Shown: positions 32,658-42,929, counted from the first letter of the stretch. The stretch is 64,000 nucleotides of DNA from Nocardioides plantarum (GCF_006346395.1 NZ_VDMS01000001.1:1550001-1614000), one strand, 5' to 3'. Numbers and translations: made by a program. Notes: generated by a model not told the origin, from the sequence alone.

Positions 32658-34892
32658 ATGGCGCTCCCCCAGGTCGGTCAGGTCTTCGGCCGCTACCGCA
32701 TCGACGACGTGATCGGGCGCGGCGGCATGGGCGTCGTCCTCGGCGCCACCGACACCGGTCTCGGGCGCCGCGTCGCGCTCAAGGTGGTGGCCGCCGACCT
32801 CGGCGGCACCGACGAGTTCCGGGCCCGGTTCGAGCGCGAGGCAGCGACCCTCGCCCGCCTCGCCTCGTCCCACGTCATCGCGATCTACGACTACGGCACC
32901 CAGGACGACTGCCCCTACATCGCCACGCAGTACGTCGCCGGCGGCGACCTCGGGGCCCTCCTGCACGACCGCGGTCCGATGACCCCCGCCGACGCGCTGC
33001 GGGTGTGCGCCCAGGTCGCCGACGCGCTCGACGACGCCCACCGGGTCGGCGTCGTGCACCGCGACGTCAAGCCGACCAACGTGCTGGTGCGCGACCGCGA
33101 GGCCGACGAGCCCCACGTCTACCTCTGCGACTTCGGCATCGCCCGCACCGGAACCGACGGCCTGACCGCGGTCGGCGCCGTCGCCGGCACGTGGAGCTAC
33201 CTGGCCCCCGAGAACGGCCGCGGGGTCCCGGCCACGACCTCCTCCGACCTCTACGCCCTCGGCTGCCTGCTCTGGGCCTGCCTGACCGGGCACCCGCCCT
33301 ACCGCGGCACCGACGTCGCCATCGCCCTGGCCCACCAGCGCGACCCCGTGCCCCAGCTCCCTGGCGACTCGACCCTCGTGGCGGCCGTCAACGAGATCCT
33401 GCGCCGGGGCATGGCCAAGGACCCCGCCGACCGCTATCCCGACGCCGCCGCCTTCCGGCTCGCGCTGCTCGCCGCCGCCGACCTGCCCGGCTCCGGCACG
33501 AGCCTGCCCGTCGTGCTCGACGACCCGACCGTCCTGCCCCACACCGGCGTACGACCCCCGTCGACCCCCGCCCCGTCCGGTAAGCCGAGCGTGCCGCCCA
33601 CGTGGCGCCCCCCGTCGTACCCACCCGCCCAGCCGACACCCACCGGCCCACCCACCGGACCGGCCGGGGACCGCCGGGGCCGCGGCCGCCTCGTGGTCGC
33701 CGCGGTCGCCGCCCTCGTCCTGCTCGGTGGGGGCGCGACGGCCTTCGCGCTCACCCGGGGCGGCGACGAGCCGGACCCGAGCCCCACGGCCGGCCCGACG
33801 GACGCTGCGCCGTCGTCCGGGACCACCGACCCGACCGGCACGCCCTCCCCGGGTGCCGACCTCACGGGACCCATCACCGGCGACCTCGACGGCGACGGGC
33901 TCGGCGACCTGAGCTTCGACTACGACCCGGCCGACGGCAGCACCCTGCTGAGCACGACGTGGCGGTCGGACAGGACGGAGTTCGTCGGCGAGGACACCGT
34001 CGAGCTCGGCCCGCGCAAGGGACTGCCGACCTGGCGGCTGCGCGGCGACCTCGACGACGACGACACCGAGGACGTCCTGACCTTCCGGCAGCCGCAGGGC
34101 AAGGGCCCGACCGCCGTCACCGCCTCCCTCAGCGGCGGTGGCGAGGTCGACACCGAGCTCGACACCACGGGCGCCGCCAGCGGCAACGACGCCCTGGCCG
34201 ACCTCGACGGCGACGGCGACGACGACCTGCTCCACCTCGAGCTGGTGGACAAGAGGATCGTGCTGTCGACCCGCACGTTCGACGGCACCACGTTCGGCCC
34301 CCAGGAGGAGCGGCTGACGCTCGACGACGACCCGCAGTACCTCTGGGTCCGCGCCGGCGACTTCGACGGCGACGACAAGGTCGACCTCGCGACGCTGGTG
34401 CTGAGCGACACGCCCGACAACGGCTACGACGGGGTGGTCGACATCCGGCTCGGCGACGGCGAGGGCGGGTTCGCCGAGCCGGTCAGCTCGTCGGTGTCCT
34501 CCGCCTCCGGCAACCTGTCCCTGCTCGCCGGCGACGTCGACGCCAGCGGCGACGACGAGCTCGTCGTCCTCGACGCCGACCTCCGCCTCGTCGTGCTCGA
34601 GGTGTTCGACCTCACCGACGGCACGATCACCACCGACGGCAACGCCGGCAGCGTCCGCTACATCAACACGGCCCCGGTCGCGTTCTCGATGAGCGACGTC
34701 AACGGCGACCGCCGCGACGACGTCGTCGCCTTCGGCCTGCAGAAGACCGGGGGCACGGCCCGGGTCCAGGTCGCCGTGGCCAACGGCGCCACCTTCACCA
34801 GCAGCCGCTGGCTGGCCTGGGACCGACGCTTCGCCGCCCGAGACAACGCAGACACCCAACGCTTCGAGATCCTGGAGGACGCACGATGGTGA
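32658..34892 (+). CDS. Receptor Ser/Thr protein kinase with FG-GAP ectodomain
   Basis: 744-aa PknB-type kinase. The P-loop is IGRGGMGVV, Lys42 (VALK) and Glu61 form the ATP salt bridge, the catalytic loop is HRDVKPTN (Asp136, Asn141), and DFG is at 158-160, so the kinase looks active. A Pro-rich linker (~280-340) and one TM helix (~345-365) follow. The ~370-residue extracellular part has repeated DxDGDG-type calcium loops (GDLDGDGLGDL, ADLDGDGDDDL, GDFDGDDKVDL), i.e. an FG-GAP/VCBS beta-propeller. It overlaps the next gene by 7 bp, so both are made together. Confidence 0.93.
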   Translation: MALPQVGQVFGRYRIDDVIGRGGMGVVLGATDTGLGRRVALKVVAADLGGTDEFRARFEREAATLARLASSHVIAIYDYGTQDDCPYIATQYVAGGDLGALLHDRGPMTPADALRVCAQVADALDDAHRVGVVHRDVKPTNVLVRDREADEPHVYLCDFGIARTGTDGLTAVGAVAGTWSYLAPENGRGVPATTSSDLYALGCLLWACLTGHPPYRGTDVAIALAHQRDPVPQLPGDSTLVAAVNEILRRGMAKDPADRYPDAAAFRLALLAAADLPGSGTSLPVVLDDPTVLPHTGVRPPSTPAPSGKPSVPPTWRPPSYPPAQPTPTGPPTGPAGDRRGRGRLVVAAVAALVLLGGGATAFALTRGGDEPDPSPTAGPTDAAPSSGTTDPTGTPSPGADLTGPITGDLDGDGLGDLSFDYDPADGSTLLSTTWRSDRTEFVGEDTVELGPRKGLPTWRLRGDLDDDDTEDVLTFRQPQGKGPTAVTASLSGGGEVDTELDTTGAASGNDALADLDGDGDDDLLHLELVDKRIVLSTRTFDGTTFGPQEERLTLDDDPQYLWVRAGDFDGDDKVDLATLVLSDTPDNGYDGVVDIRLGDGEGGFAEPVSSSVSSASGNLSLLAGDVDASGDDELVVLDADLRLVVLEVFDLTDGTITTDGNAGSVRYINTAPVAFSMSDVNGDRRDDVVAFGLQKTGGTARVQVAVANGATFTSSRWLAWDRRFAARDNADTQRFEILEDARW

Positions 34893-37189
34893 CCCCCACC
34901 GCCCCGCCCCCTGCCCCCGGTTCCGACTTCGGGCCCTACCGCATCGACTCCGTCATCGCGACGGGTCGCACCGGCGTGCTCTACCTCGCGACCGACCAGC
35001 GCCTCGGGCGCCAGGTCGCCCTCAAGGTGGTCGTCGGGTCGCTCGCGGCGTCGCCCGAGTTCGTCGACCGCTTCCAGCGCGAGGCCGCCACCCTGGCCCG
35101 GCTCGAGTCGCCCCACGTCGTCCAGGTCTTCGACCACGGTGTCCAGGACGGCCTGCCGTTCATCGCCACCCAGTACGCCGCCGGCGGCGACCTGGGCGCG
35201 CTGGTGGGCCGCCTGGGACCCATGCCGCTGCCGCTCGCCGCCCAGGCCGCCTCCCAGGTGGCCGAGGCCCTGCGCGACGCCCACCGCGCCGGCGTCGTGC
35301 ACCGCAACCTCAAGCCCAGCAACGTGCTGCTGCGCGACGACCGGCTCGACCGGATCCACGTGCTGGTCTGCGACTTCGGGGTCGGGCCCACCGAGGGCAG
35401 CGCCGCGACCGAGCCCGCCTCGGCCGCCGGCGCCTGGAACTACCTCGCCCCCGAGCGCCTCCAGGGACAGCCCGGCTCGGAGTCGGCCGACGTCTACGCC
35501 GTCGGGTGCCTGCTTCACGAGACCGTCACCGGCCGCCCGCCGTACGCCGGGACCGACGTCGAGGTCGCGATGGCCCACCTGGACGGGCCCGTGCCGCAGC
35601 TCCCCGGCAGCGACGACGCGACCCGGCGGCTCAACCAGATCCTGTCGCGGGCCCTGGCCAAGGACCCCGCCGAGCGCTACGAGTCGGCGTCCGCGCTGCG
35701 CGACGACCTGCGATCGTTCGCCGGCATCCTGTCCTCGCCCGCCTCGCCGTCCTCGCCCCCTGCCCCGCCGGTACCGGCCGGCCCGCCGCCCGGCCACGCG
35801 GCGCCGACGATGGCGCCGACCGGGCCCCCACCGCCGGCGTACCAGTCGGCGAGCTTCCCCCCGGCCCCGCCGTACGGCCCGGGTGGCCCGGGTGGGCCGG
35901 GTTCCCCGGGTGGCGGTAAGGGCTCCAGCAGGAAGCCGCTGGTCCTGGTGGCGGCGGCGGTCGCCCTGCTGCTGGTGATCGGCGTGGGGGTCGCGGTCGC
36001 GGTGAGCTCCGGCGACGACGACGAGCCCCAGGCCGACCCGAGCAACCCTGCTGCCCCCACCAGCCAGAGCGACCCGAGCTCCTCCGGCGTCCCCGACCCG
36101 ACCGGGCCCCCCGACCCGACCCAGCCGACGGAGTCGACCGATCCGGGCGAGCCGATCGTCCCCGACACCTCCGGACCGGTCGCCGGCGACATCGACGGCG
36201 ACGGCAAGGGCGACCTGTCGTTCCTGACCTTCGACGGCCTGCAGACGCTGCCGTCCACCGGCGCGAAGTTCGGCGAGATCAAGCGGCGCGGCAACCTCTC
36301 CGGCACCTCCGCCGTCCTGGGCGACGTCGACAACAACGGCCGGCTCGACGTGGTGCGCATCTCCGGCGAGCCGCCCCGGTTCTCGGCCATCACCTCGATC
36401 AAGGGCGCCCCGATCTCGCCGCTGAAGACGCCCGCCAACCGCGACCTGACCTCGGCGCTCGACTACCCCGTCGTCCTCGGCGACGTCTCGGGCGACGGCA
36501 ACCTCGACCTGATCGTGTTCACCCCGCTGAGCGCGTCCAGGTCGCAGGTCGACGTGGCCCTCGGTGACGGCAAGGGCGCCTTCGCCGCGACCAAGACCTG
36601 GTTCTCCGGCGACGCCGGCGAGACCGAGGGCGGCACGCTCCTCGTGGTCGACGCCGACGACGACGGCACCAACGACCTCGTCCGCGTCACCTTCGGCCGG
36701 GCCACCGACAACAGCCCGCAGGCCATCCTGCTGAAGTCCGACGGATCCGCGGCGTTCACCGTCACGGGCGAGCCGACGACGGTCGACGCGGCCGGCTTCG
36801 CGGTGGGCACCGTGGTGGCCGGCGACTTCGACGGAGACGGTGCCGACGAGATCGCGGGGACGACCGCCGACGCCCGCAAGGTCAACGTCTGGTCGTGGAA
36901 CGGCACGACGTTCGACCAGACACCCTGGTACGACGACTCCGACAGCTTCGACCAGCTGCCGATCACCCCCAGCGACGTCACCGTGAGCGACGTCGACGGC
37001 GACGGGTTCGACGACATCGTCGTGCTCGGAGCCCGCCGCGAGGACTTCACGCCCTTCGTCGACAAGGTCTACCTGAGCGACGGACGCGCCTTCACGCCCG
37101 ACGAGAAGTGGCGCCGCTCGACGGTCCTGCAGGGCAAGCGCAACACCAGCATCATCCCGCTGGGCCCGGTGACCAACACCAAGCTCTGA
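34886..37189 (+). CDS. Receptor pseudokinase with FG-GAP ectodomain
   Basis: 767-aa paralogue of the preceding kinase with the same architecture: kinase-like domain (~15-280), Pro-rich linker, TM (~352-373) and FG-GAP/VCBS propeller (GDIDGDGKGDLSFL, GDVSGDGNLDLIVF, GDFDGDGADEIAG). The catalytic Asp is replaced: the loop reads HRNLKPSN, with Asn141 where Asp is required, and the P-loop is altered to IATGRTGVL. Lys47, Asn146 and DFG (163-165) remain, so ATP binding may persist. Start ATG 34886 has GGAGG 7 nt upstream. Probably a regulatory partner of the active kinase (inference). Confidence 0.9.
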   Translation: MVTPTAPPPAPGSDFGPYRIDSVIATGRTGVLYLATDQRLGRQVALKVVVGSLAASPEFVDRFQREAATLARLESPHVVQVFDHGVQDGLPFIATQYAAGGDLGALVGRLGPMPLPLAAQAASQVAEALRDAHRAGVVHRNLKPSNVLLRDDRLDRIHVLVCDFGVGPTEGSAATEPASAAGAWNYLAPERLQGQPGSESADVYAVGCLLHETVTGRPPYAGTDVEVAMAHLDGPVPQLPGSDDATRRLNQILSRALAKDPAERYESASALRDDLRSFAGILSSPASPSSPPAPPVPAGPPPGHAAPTMAPTGPPPPAYQSASFPPAPPYGPGGPGGPGSPGGGKGSSRKPLVLVAAAVALLLVIGVGVAVAVSSGDDDEPQADPSNPAAPTSQSDPSSSGVPDPTGPPDPTQPTESTDPGEPIVPDTSGPVAGDIDGDGKGDLSFLTFDGLQTLPSTGAKFGEIKRRGNLSGTSAVLGDVDNNGRLDVVRISGEPPRFSAITSIKGAPISPLKTPANRDLTSALDYPVVLGDVSGDGNLDLIVFTPLSASRSQVDVALGDGKGAFAATKTWFSGDAGETEGGTLLVVDADDDGTNDLVRVTFGRATDNSPQAILLKSDGSAAFTVTGEPTTVDAAGFAVGTVVAGDFDGDGADEIAGTTADARKVNVWSWNGTTFDQTPWYDDSDSFDQLPITPSDVTVSDVDGDGFDDIVVLGARREDFTPFVDKVYLSDGRAFTPDEKWRRSTVLQGKRNTSIIPLGPVTNTKL

Positions 37190-37226
37190 GCCCGGCCGGC
37201 GTGCCCGGTCGGGCAGCCGGCCGGGC
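37190..37226. terminator. Nested hairpin at a convergent junction
   Basis: GCCCGGCCGGC (37190-37200) pairs perfectly with GCCGGCCGGGC (37216-37226); inside, TGCCCG-GT-CGGGCA forms a second stem. It starts on the last base of the pseudokinase stop and ends 14 bp before the purA stop, so it can end transcripts from both sides. Confidence 0.7.
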
Positions 37227-37240
37227 CGCCGTCGCAGCCG

Positions 37241-38596
<1,356 letters not shown>

Positions 38597-38637
38597 TTAC
38601 CAAAGCCGGGTCACGGGCCGTGAGTTACGTTGCGTGC

Positions 38638-39558
38638 GTGGACCCCCTCCTCGTGATCACCAACTCCGGCGCCGGCACCCACGACGAGGAGAATCTCGAA
38701 CGGGCCCTGGCGGTGCTGCGACCGCACACCTCGGTCGAGGTCGAGGCGACGTCGGAGCCGGGTGAGCTCGACGGGGTCCTGCACCGCGCCGGCTCGCGCA
38801 CCATCGTGATCGCCGGCGGCGACGGGTCCCTGCACGCGGTCATCTCGGCGCTGCACCGGCGCAACGACCTCGGCCGCAACGTGCTGGCCCTGCTCCCCCT
38901 CGGCACCGGCAACGACTTCGCCCGCAACCTCGGCCTCCCGCTCGACGTCGAGGCCGCCGCCCAGGTCATCGTCGACGGCACCCCGCGACCGATGGACCTC
39001 ATCGTCGACGAGGTCGGCCAGATCGTGGTCAACAACGTCCACGTCGGCGCCGGTGCCGCCGCCAGCCGGCGGGCCCACCGGTGGAAGGGGCGGCTGCACA
39101 AGGTCGGCGTCGGCAAGGTCAACCTCGGCAAGCTCGGATACCCCATCGGTGCCGCCATCACCGCCTACAACCCGCCGGTCATCCGGCTGCGCGTCGAGGT
39201 CGACGGCAAGGTCGTCACCGACCTCGACACCCAGGTCCTCCAGGTCGCCGTCGGCAACGGCTCGTCGGTCGGCGGCGGCACCGAGCTGATCCCCGACGCC
39301 GAGCCCGACGACGGCCGGCTCGACGTGATGGTCTCGCGCGCGACCGGCCCCGTCGCACGCCTGCGGTACGCCGCCCGCCTCGCGATGGGCACGCACCCCG
39401 AGCACGCCGAGGTCGACTACCTGCACGGCCGGTCGGTCACCGTCACCGGCGAGGAGTTCTGGATCAGCGCCGACGGCGAGCTCTACGGTCCCGAGCGGCA
39501 CCGGTCCTGGCGACTGCAGCGGGCGGCGTACTCGATGGTGCTGCCGGTATCCCACTAG
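38638..39558 (+). CDS. Diacylglycerol/lipid kinase family protein (YegS-like)
   Basis: 306-aa soluble lipid kinase of the DAGK_cat family. The nucleotide loop is VIAGGDGSLHAVISAL and the second motif LLPLGTGNDFARN; NNVHVGAGAAAS and VGNGSSVGGG are also family features. GTG start at 38638 (VDPLLVITNSG). The frame is open further upstream but would cover the purA leader. It presumably phosphorylates diacylglycerol or a related lipid at the membrane surface; lipid specificity cannot be read. It is divergent from purA. Confidence 0.92.
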   Translation: MDPLLVITNSGAGTHDEENLERALAVLRPHTSVEVEATSEPGELDGVLHRAGSRTIVIAGGDGSLHAVISALHRRNDLGRNVLALLPLGTGNDFARNLGLPLDVEAAAQVIVDGTPRPMDLIVDEVGQIVVNNVHVGAGAAASRRAHRWKGRLHKVGVGKVNLGKLGYPIGAAITAYNPPVIRLRVEVDGKVVTDLDTQVLQVAVGNGSSVGGGTELIPDAEPDDGRLDVMVSRATGPVARLRYAARLAMGTHPEHAEVDYLHGRSVTVTGEEFWISADGELYGPERHRSWRLQRAAYSMVLPVSH

Positions 39559-39581
39559 CGCGGTCTCGATAGCGTGGCGCC

Positions 39582-41093
39582 ATGAGTGACGACCCCGCTG
39601 CCCCGGCCGACACCACGGCCGACGACGACCTGTCGCAGGAGGCCGTGCGCCGCGAGAAGCGCGAGCGGCTGCTCGCCGACGGCCTCGAGGCCTACCCCGT
39701 CGCCGTACCCCGCACCCACACGCTGGCCGAGGTCCGCAGCCGCTGGGCCAACCTCGAGACCGGCGAGGAGACCCAGGACGTCGTGGGCGTCGCCGGGCGC
39801 GTCATGTTCGTGCGCAACACCGGCAAGCTCTGCTTCGCCACGCTGCAGGAGGGCATCGGGACCCGCCTGCAGGTGATGCTCTCGCTGGCCGAGGTGGGCG
39901 AGGAGGCGCTCGAGGCCTGGAAGCGCACCGTCGACCTCGGCGACCACGTCTTCGTCGAGGGGCGCGTCATCTCCTCGCGCCGCGGCGAGCTGTCGGTGAT
40001 GGCGTCGTCGTGGCAGATGGCGTCCAAGGCGCTGCGGCCGCTGCCGGTGCTGCACAAGGACCTGTCGGAGGAGGCGCGCGTCCGCCAGCGGTACGCCGAC
40101 CTGATCGTGCGCCAGGAGGCGCGTGACATGGTGCGGCTGCGCTCGGCGATCACCCGCGCCGTACGCACCACGCTCGAGCGGCAGGGCTTCCTCGAGATCG
40201 AGACCCCCGTGCTCCAGCTGGTCCACGGCGGCGCCAACGCCCGGCCGTTCCACACCCACCACAACGCGTTCGACCAGGACATGACCCTGCGGATCGCGCT
40301 CGAGCTCAACCTCAAGAAGGCGGTCGTCGGTGGCGTCGACCGCGTCTTCGAGCTGGGCCGGATCTTCCGCAACGAGGGCGCCGACTCCTCGCACTCCCCC
40401 GAGTTCACCATGCTCGAGGTCTACGAGGCCTACGGCGACCAGCACACGATGGCCACCTTGATGCGCGACATGTTCCTCGCCGCCGCCGACGCCATCGGCT
40501 CGCGCCGGGTCGAGACCGAGCACGGGACCATCGACCTCGACGCCGAGTGGGCGTGGCTCCCGGTCTACGACGGGGTGTCGGCCGCGGTGGGCCGCGAGGT
40601 CACGCCGTCGACGTCCGCCGACGAGCTGCGGGCGCTGGCGGCCGAGCACTCGGTCGAGGTCGACCCCGCCTGGGACGCCGAGAAGCTCGTCCTCGAGCTG
40701 CTCTCCGAGCTCGTCGAGCCGACCCTGATCCAGCCGACGTTCCTGTGCGACTACCCGCCCTCGGCCCAGCCGCTGGCCCGCCCCCACCGCTCCAAGCCCG
40801 GCCTGATCGAGGCCTGGGACCTCATCATCGGCGGCGTCGAGCGCGGCACCGCCTTCTCCGAGCTCGTCGACCCGGTCATCCAGCGCTCGGTGCTCGAGGC
40901 GCAGTCCCTCCTGGCCGCCGGCGGCGACGCCGAGGCGATGCAGGTCGACGAGGACTTCCTGCGCGCCCTCGAGTACGGCGCCCCGCCCATGGGCGGCCTC
41001 GGCCTCGGCATGGACCGGATGATCATGTTCTTCACCGGCGTCGGCATCCGCGAGACCATCCTGTTCCCGCACCTGCGGCGCGAGACTCGCTGA
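39582..41093 (+). CDS. lysS: Lysyl-tRNA synthetase, class II (LysX-like catalytic domain)
   Basis: 503-aa aminoacyl-tRNA synthetase: N-terminal OB fold (~60-170, VAGRVMFVRNTGKLCFATLQ), then class II motifs 1-3 (motif 2 FRNEGADSSHSPEFTMLEVY, motif 3 GLGLGMDRMIMFF). Segments such as SKPGLIEAWDLIIGGVERGT and the EAQSLLAAGGDAEAM stretch resemble the synthetase half of mycobacterial LysX more than standard LysS, but no MprF-type membrane domain is attached. It should charge tRNA-Lys; whether a canonical lysS exists elsewhere is unknown. It starts 23 bp after the lipid kinase. Confidence 0.88.
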   Translation: MSDDPAAPADTTADDDLSQEAVRREKRERLLADGLEAYPVAVPRTHTLAEVRSRWANLETGEETQDVVGVAGRVMFVRNTGKLCFATLQEGIGTRLQVMLSLAEVGEEALEAWKRTVDLGDHVFVEGRVISSRRGELSVMASSWQMASKALRPLPVLHKDLSEEARVRQRYADLIVRQEARDMVRLRSAITRAVRTTLERQGFLEIETPVLQLVHGGANARPFHTHHNAFDQDMTLRIALELNLKKAVVGGVDRVFELGRIFRNEGADSSHSPEFTMLEVYEAYGDQHTMATLMRDMFLAAADAIGSRRVETEHGTIDLDAEWAWLPVYDGVSAAVGREVTPSTSADELRALAAEHSVEVDPAWDAEKLVLELLSELVEPTLIQPTFLCDYPPSAQPLARPHRSKPGLIEAWDLIIGGVERGTAFSELVDPVIQRSVLEAQSLLAAGGDAEAMQVDEDFLRALEYGAPPMGGLGLGMDRMIMFFTGVGIRETILFPHLRRETR

Positions 41094-41112
41094 TCGGCCT
41101 GGGTCGGCAGGC

Positions 41113-41183
41113 TTGTTACTGACCGTTCGGACTTCTGGCATGCGCGTTGAAGCGCATGGAAGCAGTCCGAACGGTCAGTAACA
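41113..41183. repeat. 71-bp palindromic repeat, copy 1
   Basis: Outer arms of 21 bp, TTGTTACTGACCGTTCGGAC(T) and its complement at 41164-41184, are perfect. An inner stem CATGCGC-GTTGAA-GCGCATG caps it. The same 71 bases recur at 42360-42430 in direct orientation. This copy lies between lysS (+) and the AbiEi-like gene (-), both ending here. Confidence 0.85.
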
Positions 41184-41224
41184 ACCCCGGTTCCAAGTTC
41201 CCCTCGACTCAGAGCCAGCCCCGC

Positions 41225-42259
41225 TCACGCCCGGTCCCGCCATCCCTGCTCCAGCCGGATCCGTGCGGCCTCGGCAGCGAGTCGCGGGTGCAGGTCCGCG
41301 CCGTGGCGCCTCTCGGTGGCGGCGTACTCGGTGCGCAGTCGGCGAAGAGCCTCGGAGCGGCGGTCACCCCAGAAGTCCTCGTAGAGGAGCTCGGACAGAC
41401 CCAGGTCCTCGGCTCGGATGAGCCGGGACCGCTTCTTCTCGTCCCAGACGACCTCGGCGACCGGCCGCTGCGCGACACCGCCCTCGGCAGCCGTCTGGTA
41501 CTTGATCTTGCCCTGCACCTCGAACACGTGGTTGCCGACGCGCAGGTCGCACCACCGGACGCGGCCCTCGAGTCGCAGCGGGAACTGGACGTCGACCGGA
41601 CCCACGCCGAGCTCCTCGACCAGGTCGCGGCCCAAGGTCTCGGCCAGGCTCTCGGCGCGACCGTCGGCGCGACCGATGACCGAGCGGACCGTGACGATGC
41701 CCGGCCAGTAGGTCATGGACAGGCACGCCTCGAGCAGTGCGCTGCGGGCGACGCCCTGCCTCAGTGCCCAGTCGCAGGCGACGAGCCCGGGGAGCTCGCC
41801 GTGCTGGCGAGCGATGTCGACCGCCGTCCGAGCCACGTCGAGGTGACGGAAGCCCTCGCGGCTCGTCACGACCTGACCGGACTGGAAGCGGGCGTAATGG
41901 TGCGAGACGCCGGCGCGGGTCCACGCGCTGGTGAATCCGGGACGGGTGACGTGCACCAGACTCTCCGCCGGCCGGATCAGCGGCATCTCGAGCTCGAACG
42001 CCGACGAGTCGTGGCTGAGCACCCAGGCGCGATCGAGCTGGAGCAGCGCCGCGCGGATGCGCAGGAGGGGACGACCGCGGAACTCGTCGAGCGATCGCCA
42101 CAGCTCGCCGTCGGCGTACACCCCGCGGCGCAGGATGACGAGCGACTCGTCCTTCACCAGGGCCGTGATGCGAGACGGAGTCAGGCCGGTGTCGAGGACC
42201 TGGGCGCGCTGGACCAGTCCCCCTTGGGCAGCGAGCTGCTGGGCGAGGGGTGCGAACAT
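41225..42259 (-). CDS. AbiEi-like antitoxin-domain protein with nuclease-like C-terminus
   Basis: 344-aa protein from ATG 42259. Residues ~1-50 (MFAPLAQQLAAQGGLVQRAQ, then GLTPSRITALVKDESLVILRRGVY) match the winged-helix of type IV AbiEi-family antitoxins. The C-terminal ~110 residues (LEGRVRWCDLRVGNHVFEVQGKIKY) resemble a DUF559/PD-(D/E)xK fold with Asp and ExxGK. Such fusions are frequent in Nocardioides-like genomes as solitary genes. No AbiEii-type toxin gene is adjacent. It is flanked on both sides by identical 71-bp palindromes, suggesting a cassette. The frame is also open back into copy 2 of the repeat. Confidence 0.72.
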   Translation of the reverse strand: MFAPLAQQLAAQGGLVQRAQVLDTGLTPSRITALVKDESLVILRRGVYADGELWRSLDEFRGRPLLRIRAALLQLDRAWVLSHDSSAFELEMPLIRPAESLVHVTRPGFTSAWTRAGVSHHYARFQSGQVVTSREGFRHLDVARTAVDIARQHGELPGLVACDWALRQGVARSALLEACLSMTYWPGIVTVRSVIGRADGRAESLAETLGRDLVEELGVGPVDVQFPLRLEGRVRWCDLRVGNHVFEVQGKIKYQTAAEGGVAQRPVAEVVWDEKKRSRLIRAEDLGLSELLYEDFWGDRRSEALRRLRTEYAATERRHGADLHPRLAAEAARIRLEQGWRDRA

Positions 42260-42359
42260 GCCAACGACGGTCCCGTCGCCGTACGCCGGACAAACCAGGC
42301 GGCCCCGCGCCTGTGGACGGCCGCGTGGGGGTGCTGCGGTGGGGCTTGCCGAAGCTGGA

Positions 42360-42430
42360 TTGTTACTGACCGTTCGGACTTCTGGCATGCGCGTTGAAGC
42401 GCATGGAAGCAGTCCGAACGGTCAGTAACA
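42360..42430. repeat. 71-bp palindromic repeat, copy 2
   Basis: Identical over 71 bases to copy 1 (41113-41183), same orientation, 1247 bp away. It lies 5' of the AbiEi-like gene and 3' of the DUF3151 gene. The outer arms are broken by one base at the right end (T for A). Confidence 0.85.
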
Positions 42431-42454
42431 TGCCCGGCCCGCCGCCACTAGACG

Positions 42455-42871
42455 TCAGGCCAGCAGCTCGGCGTACGCCGTGGGGCTGGCGTCGCGCAGG
42501 AACTCGGAGCAGCGCACCCACTCCTCGTCCTCCCCGATGGCGCGGGCGGCCTTGGCGAGCAGGGAGAGGCAGACCAGGAAGCCGCGGTTGCCCTCGTGCT
42601 CCCACGGGACGGGGCCGTGGCCCTTCCAGCCGTTGCGGCGCAGGAGGTCGAGGGAGCGGTGGTAGCCGACGCGGGAGTAGGCGTAGATGACGACGGCGTC
42701 GGCCTCGGCCGCGACCGACTCCGAGGCGAGCGCGGCCCAGGCGACCGGGGAGGCGGGGAAGGCGCGCACGGCGTCGACCGGCGAGGTGCCGGAGGACAGG
42801 GCGTCGGAGGCGGGGTCGGGGGGCAGGTGGGTCGGCGGGGGGCCGGCCATCAGGTCGTTGAAGGAGCTCAT
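42455..42871 (-). CDS. DUF3151 family protein
   Basis: 138-aa soluble protein with the DUF3151 pattern (FPASPVAWAALASESV, VIYAYSRVGYHRSLDLLRRN, WEHEGNRGFLVCLSLLAKAA). The family is actinobacterial and of unknown function; the M. tuberculosis member Rv0360c also lies between purA and fba, so this neighbourhood is conserved. Start 42871 has AGGCAT upstream and follows the fba stop by 58 bp on the same strand, so co-transcription with fba is likely. Confidence 0.87.
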   Translation of the reverse strand: MSSFNDLMAGPPPTHLPPDPASDALSSGTSPVDAVRAFPASPVAWAALASESVAAEADAVVIYAYSRVGYHRSLDLLRRNGWKGHGPVPWEHEGNRGFLVCLSLLAKAARAIGEDEEWVRCSEFLRDASPTAYAELLA

Positions 42872-42929
42872 GCCTCCACTATGACGGGCCCCTCGCGGCC
42901 GGTCCGCCCCGCCCGCGCAGCCCGCCCGC

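Noticed and set aside
32562..34859. A 765-codon minus-strand frame opposite the first kinase
   Set aside because: Shadow frame; the plus frame holds kinase motifs, a TM and FG-GAP repeats.
41113..42430. Insertion sequence bounded by the 71-bp repeats
   Set aside because: No transposase motif in the enclosed gene; the repeats are palindromic and in direct orientation rather than IS-type inverted ends, and no target duplication was recognised.
41113..42430. Small proteins starting inside the palindromes (VRTVSN on either strand)
   Set aside because: The starts come from the repeat itself and have no ribosome sites; continuing frames are antisense or upstream extensions of known genes.
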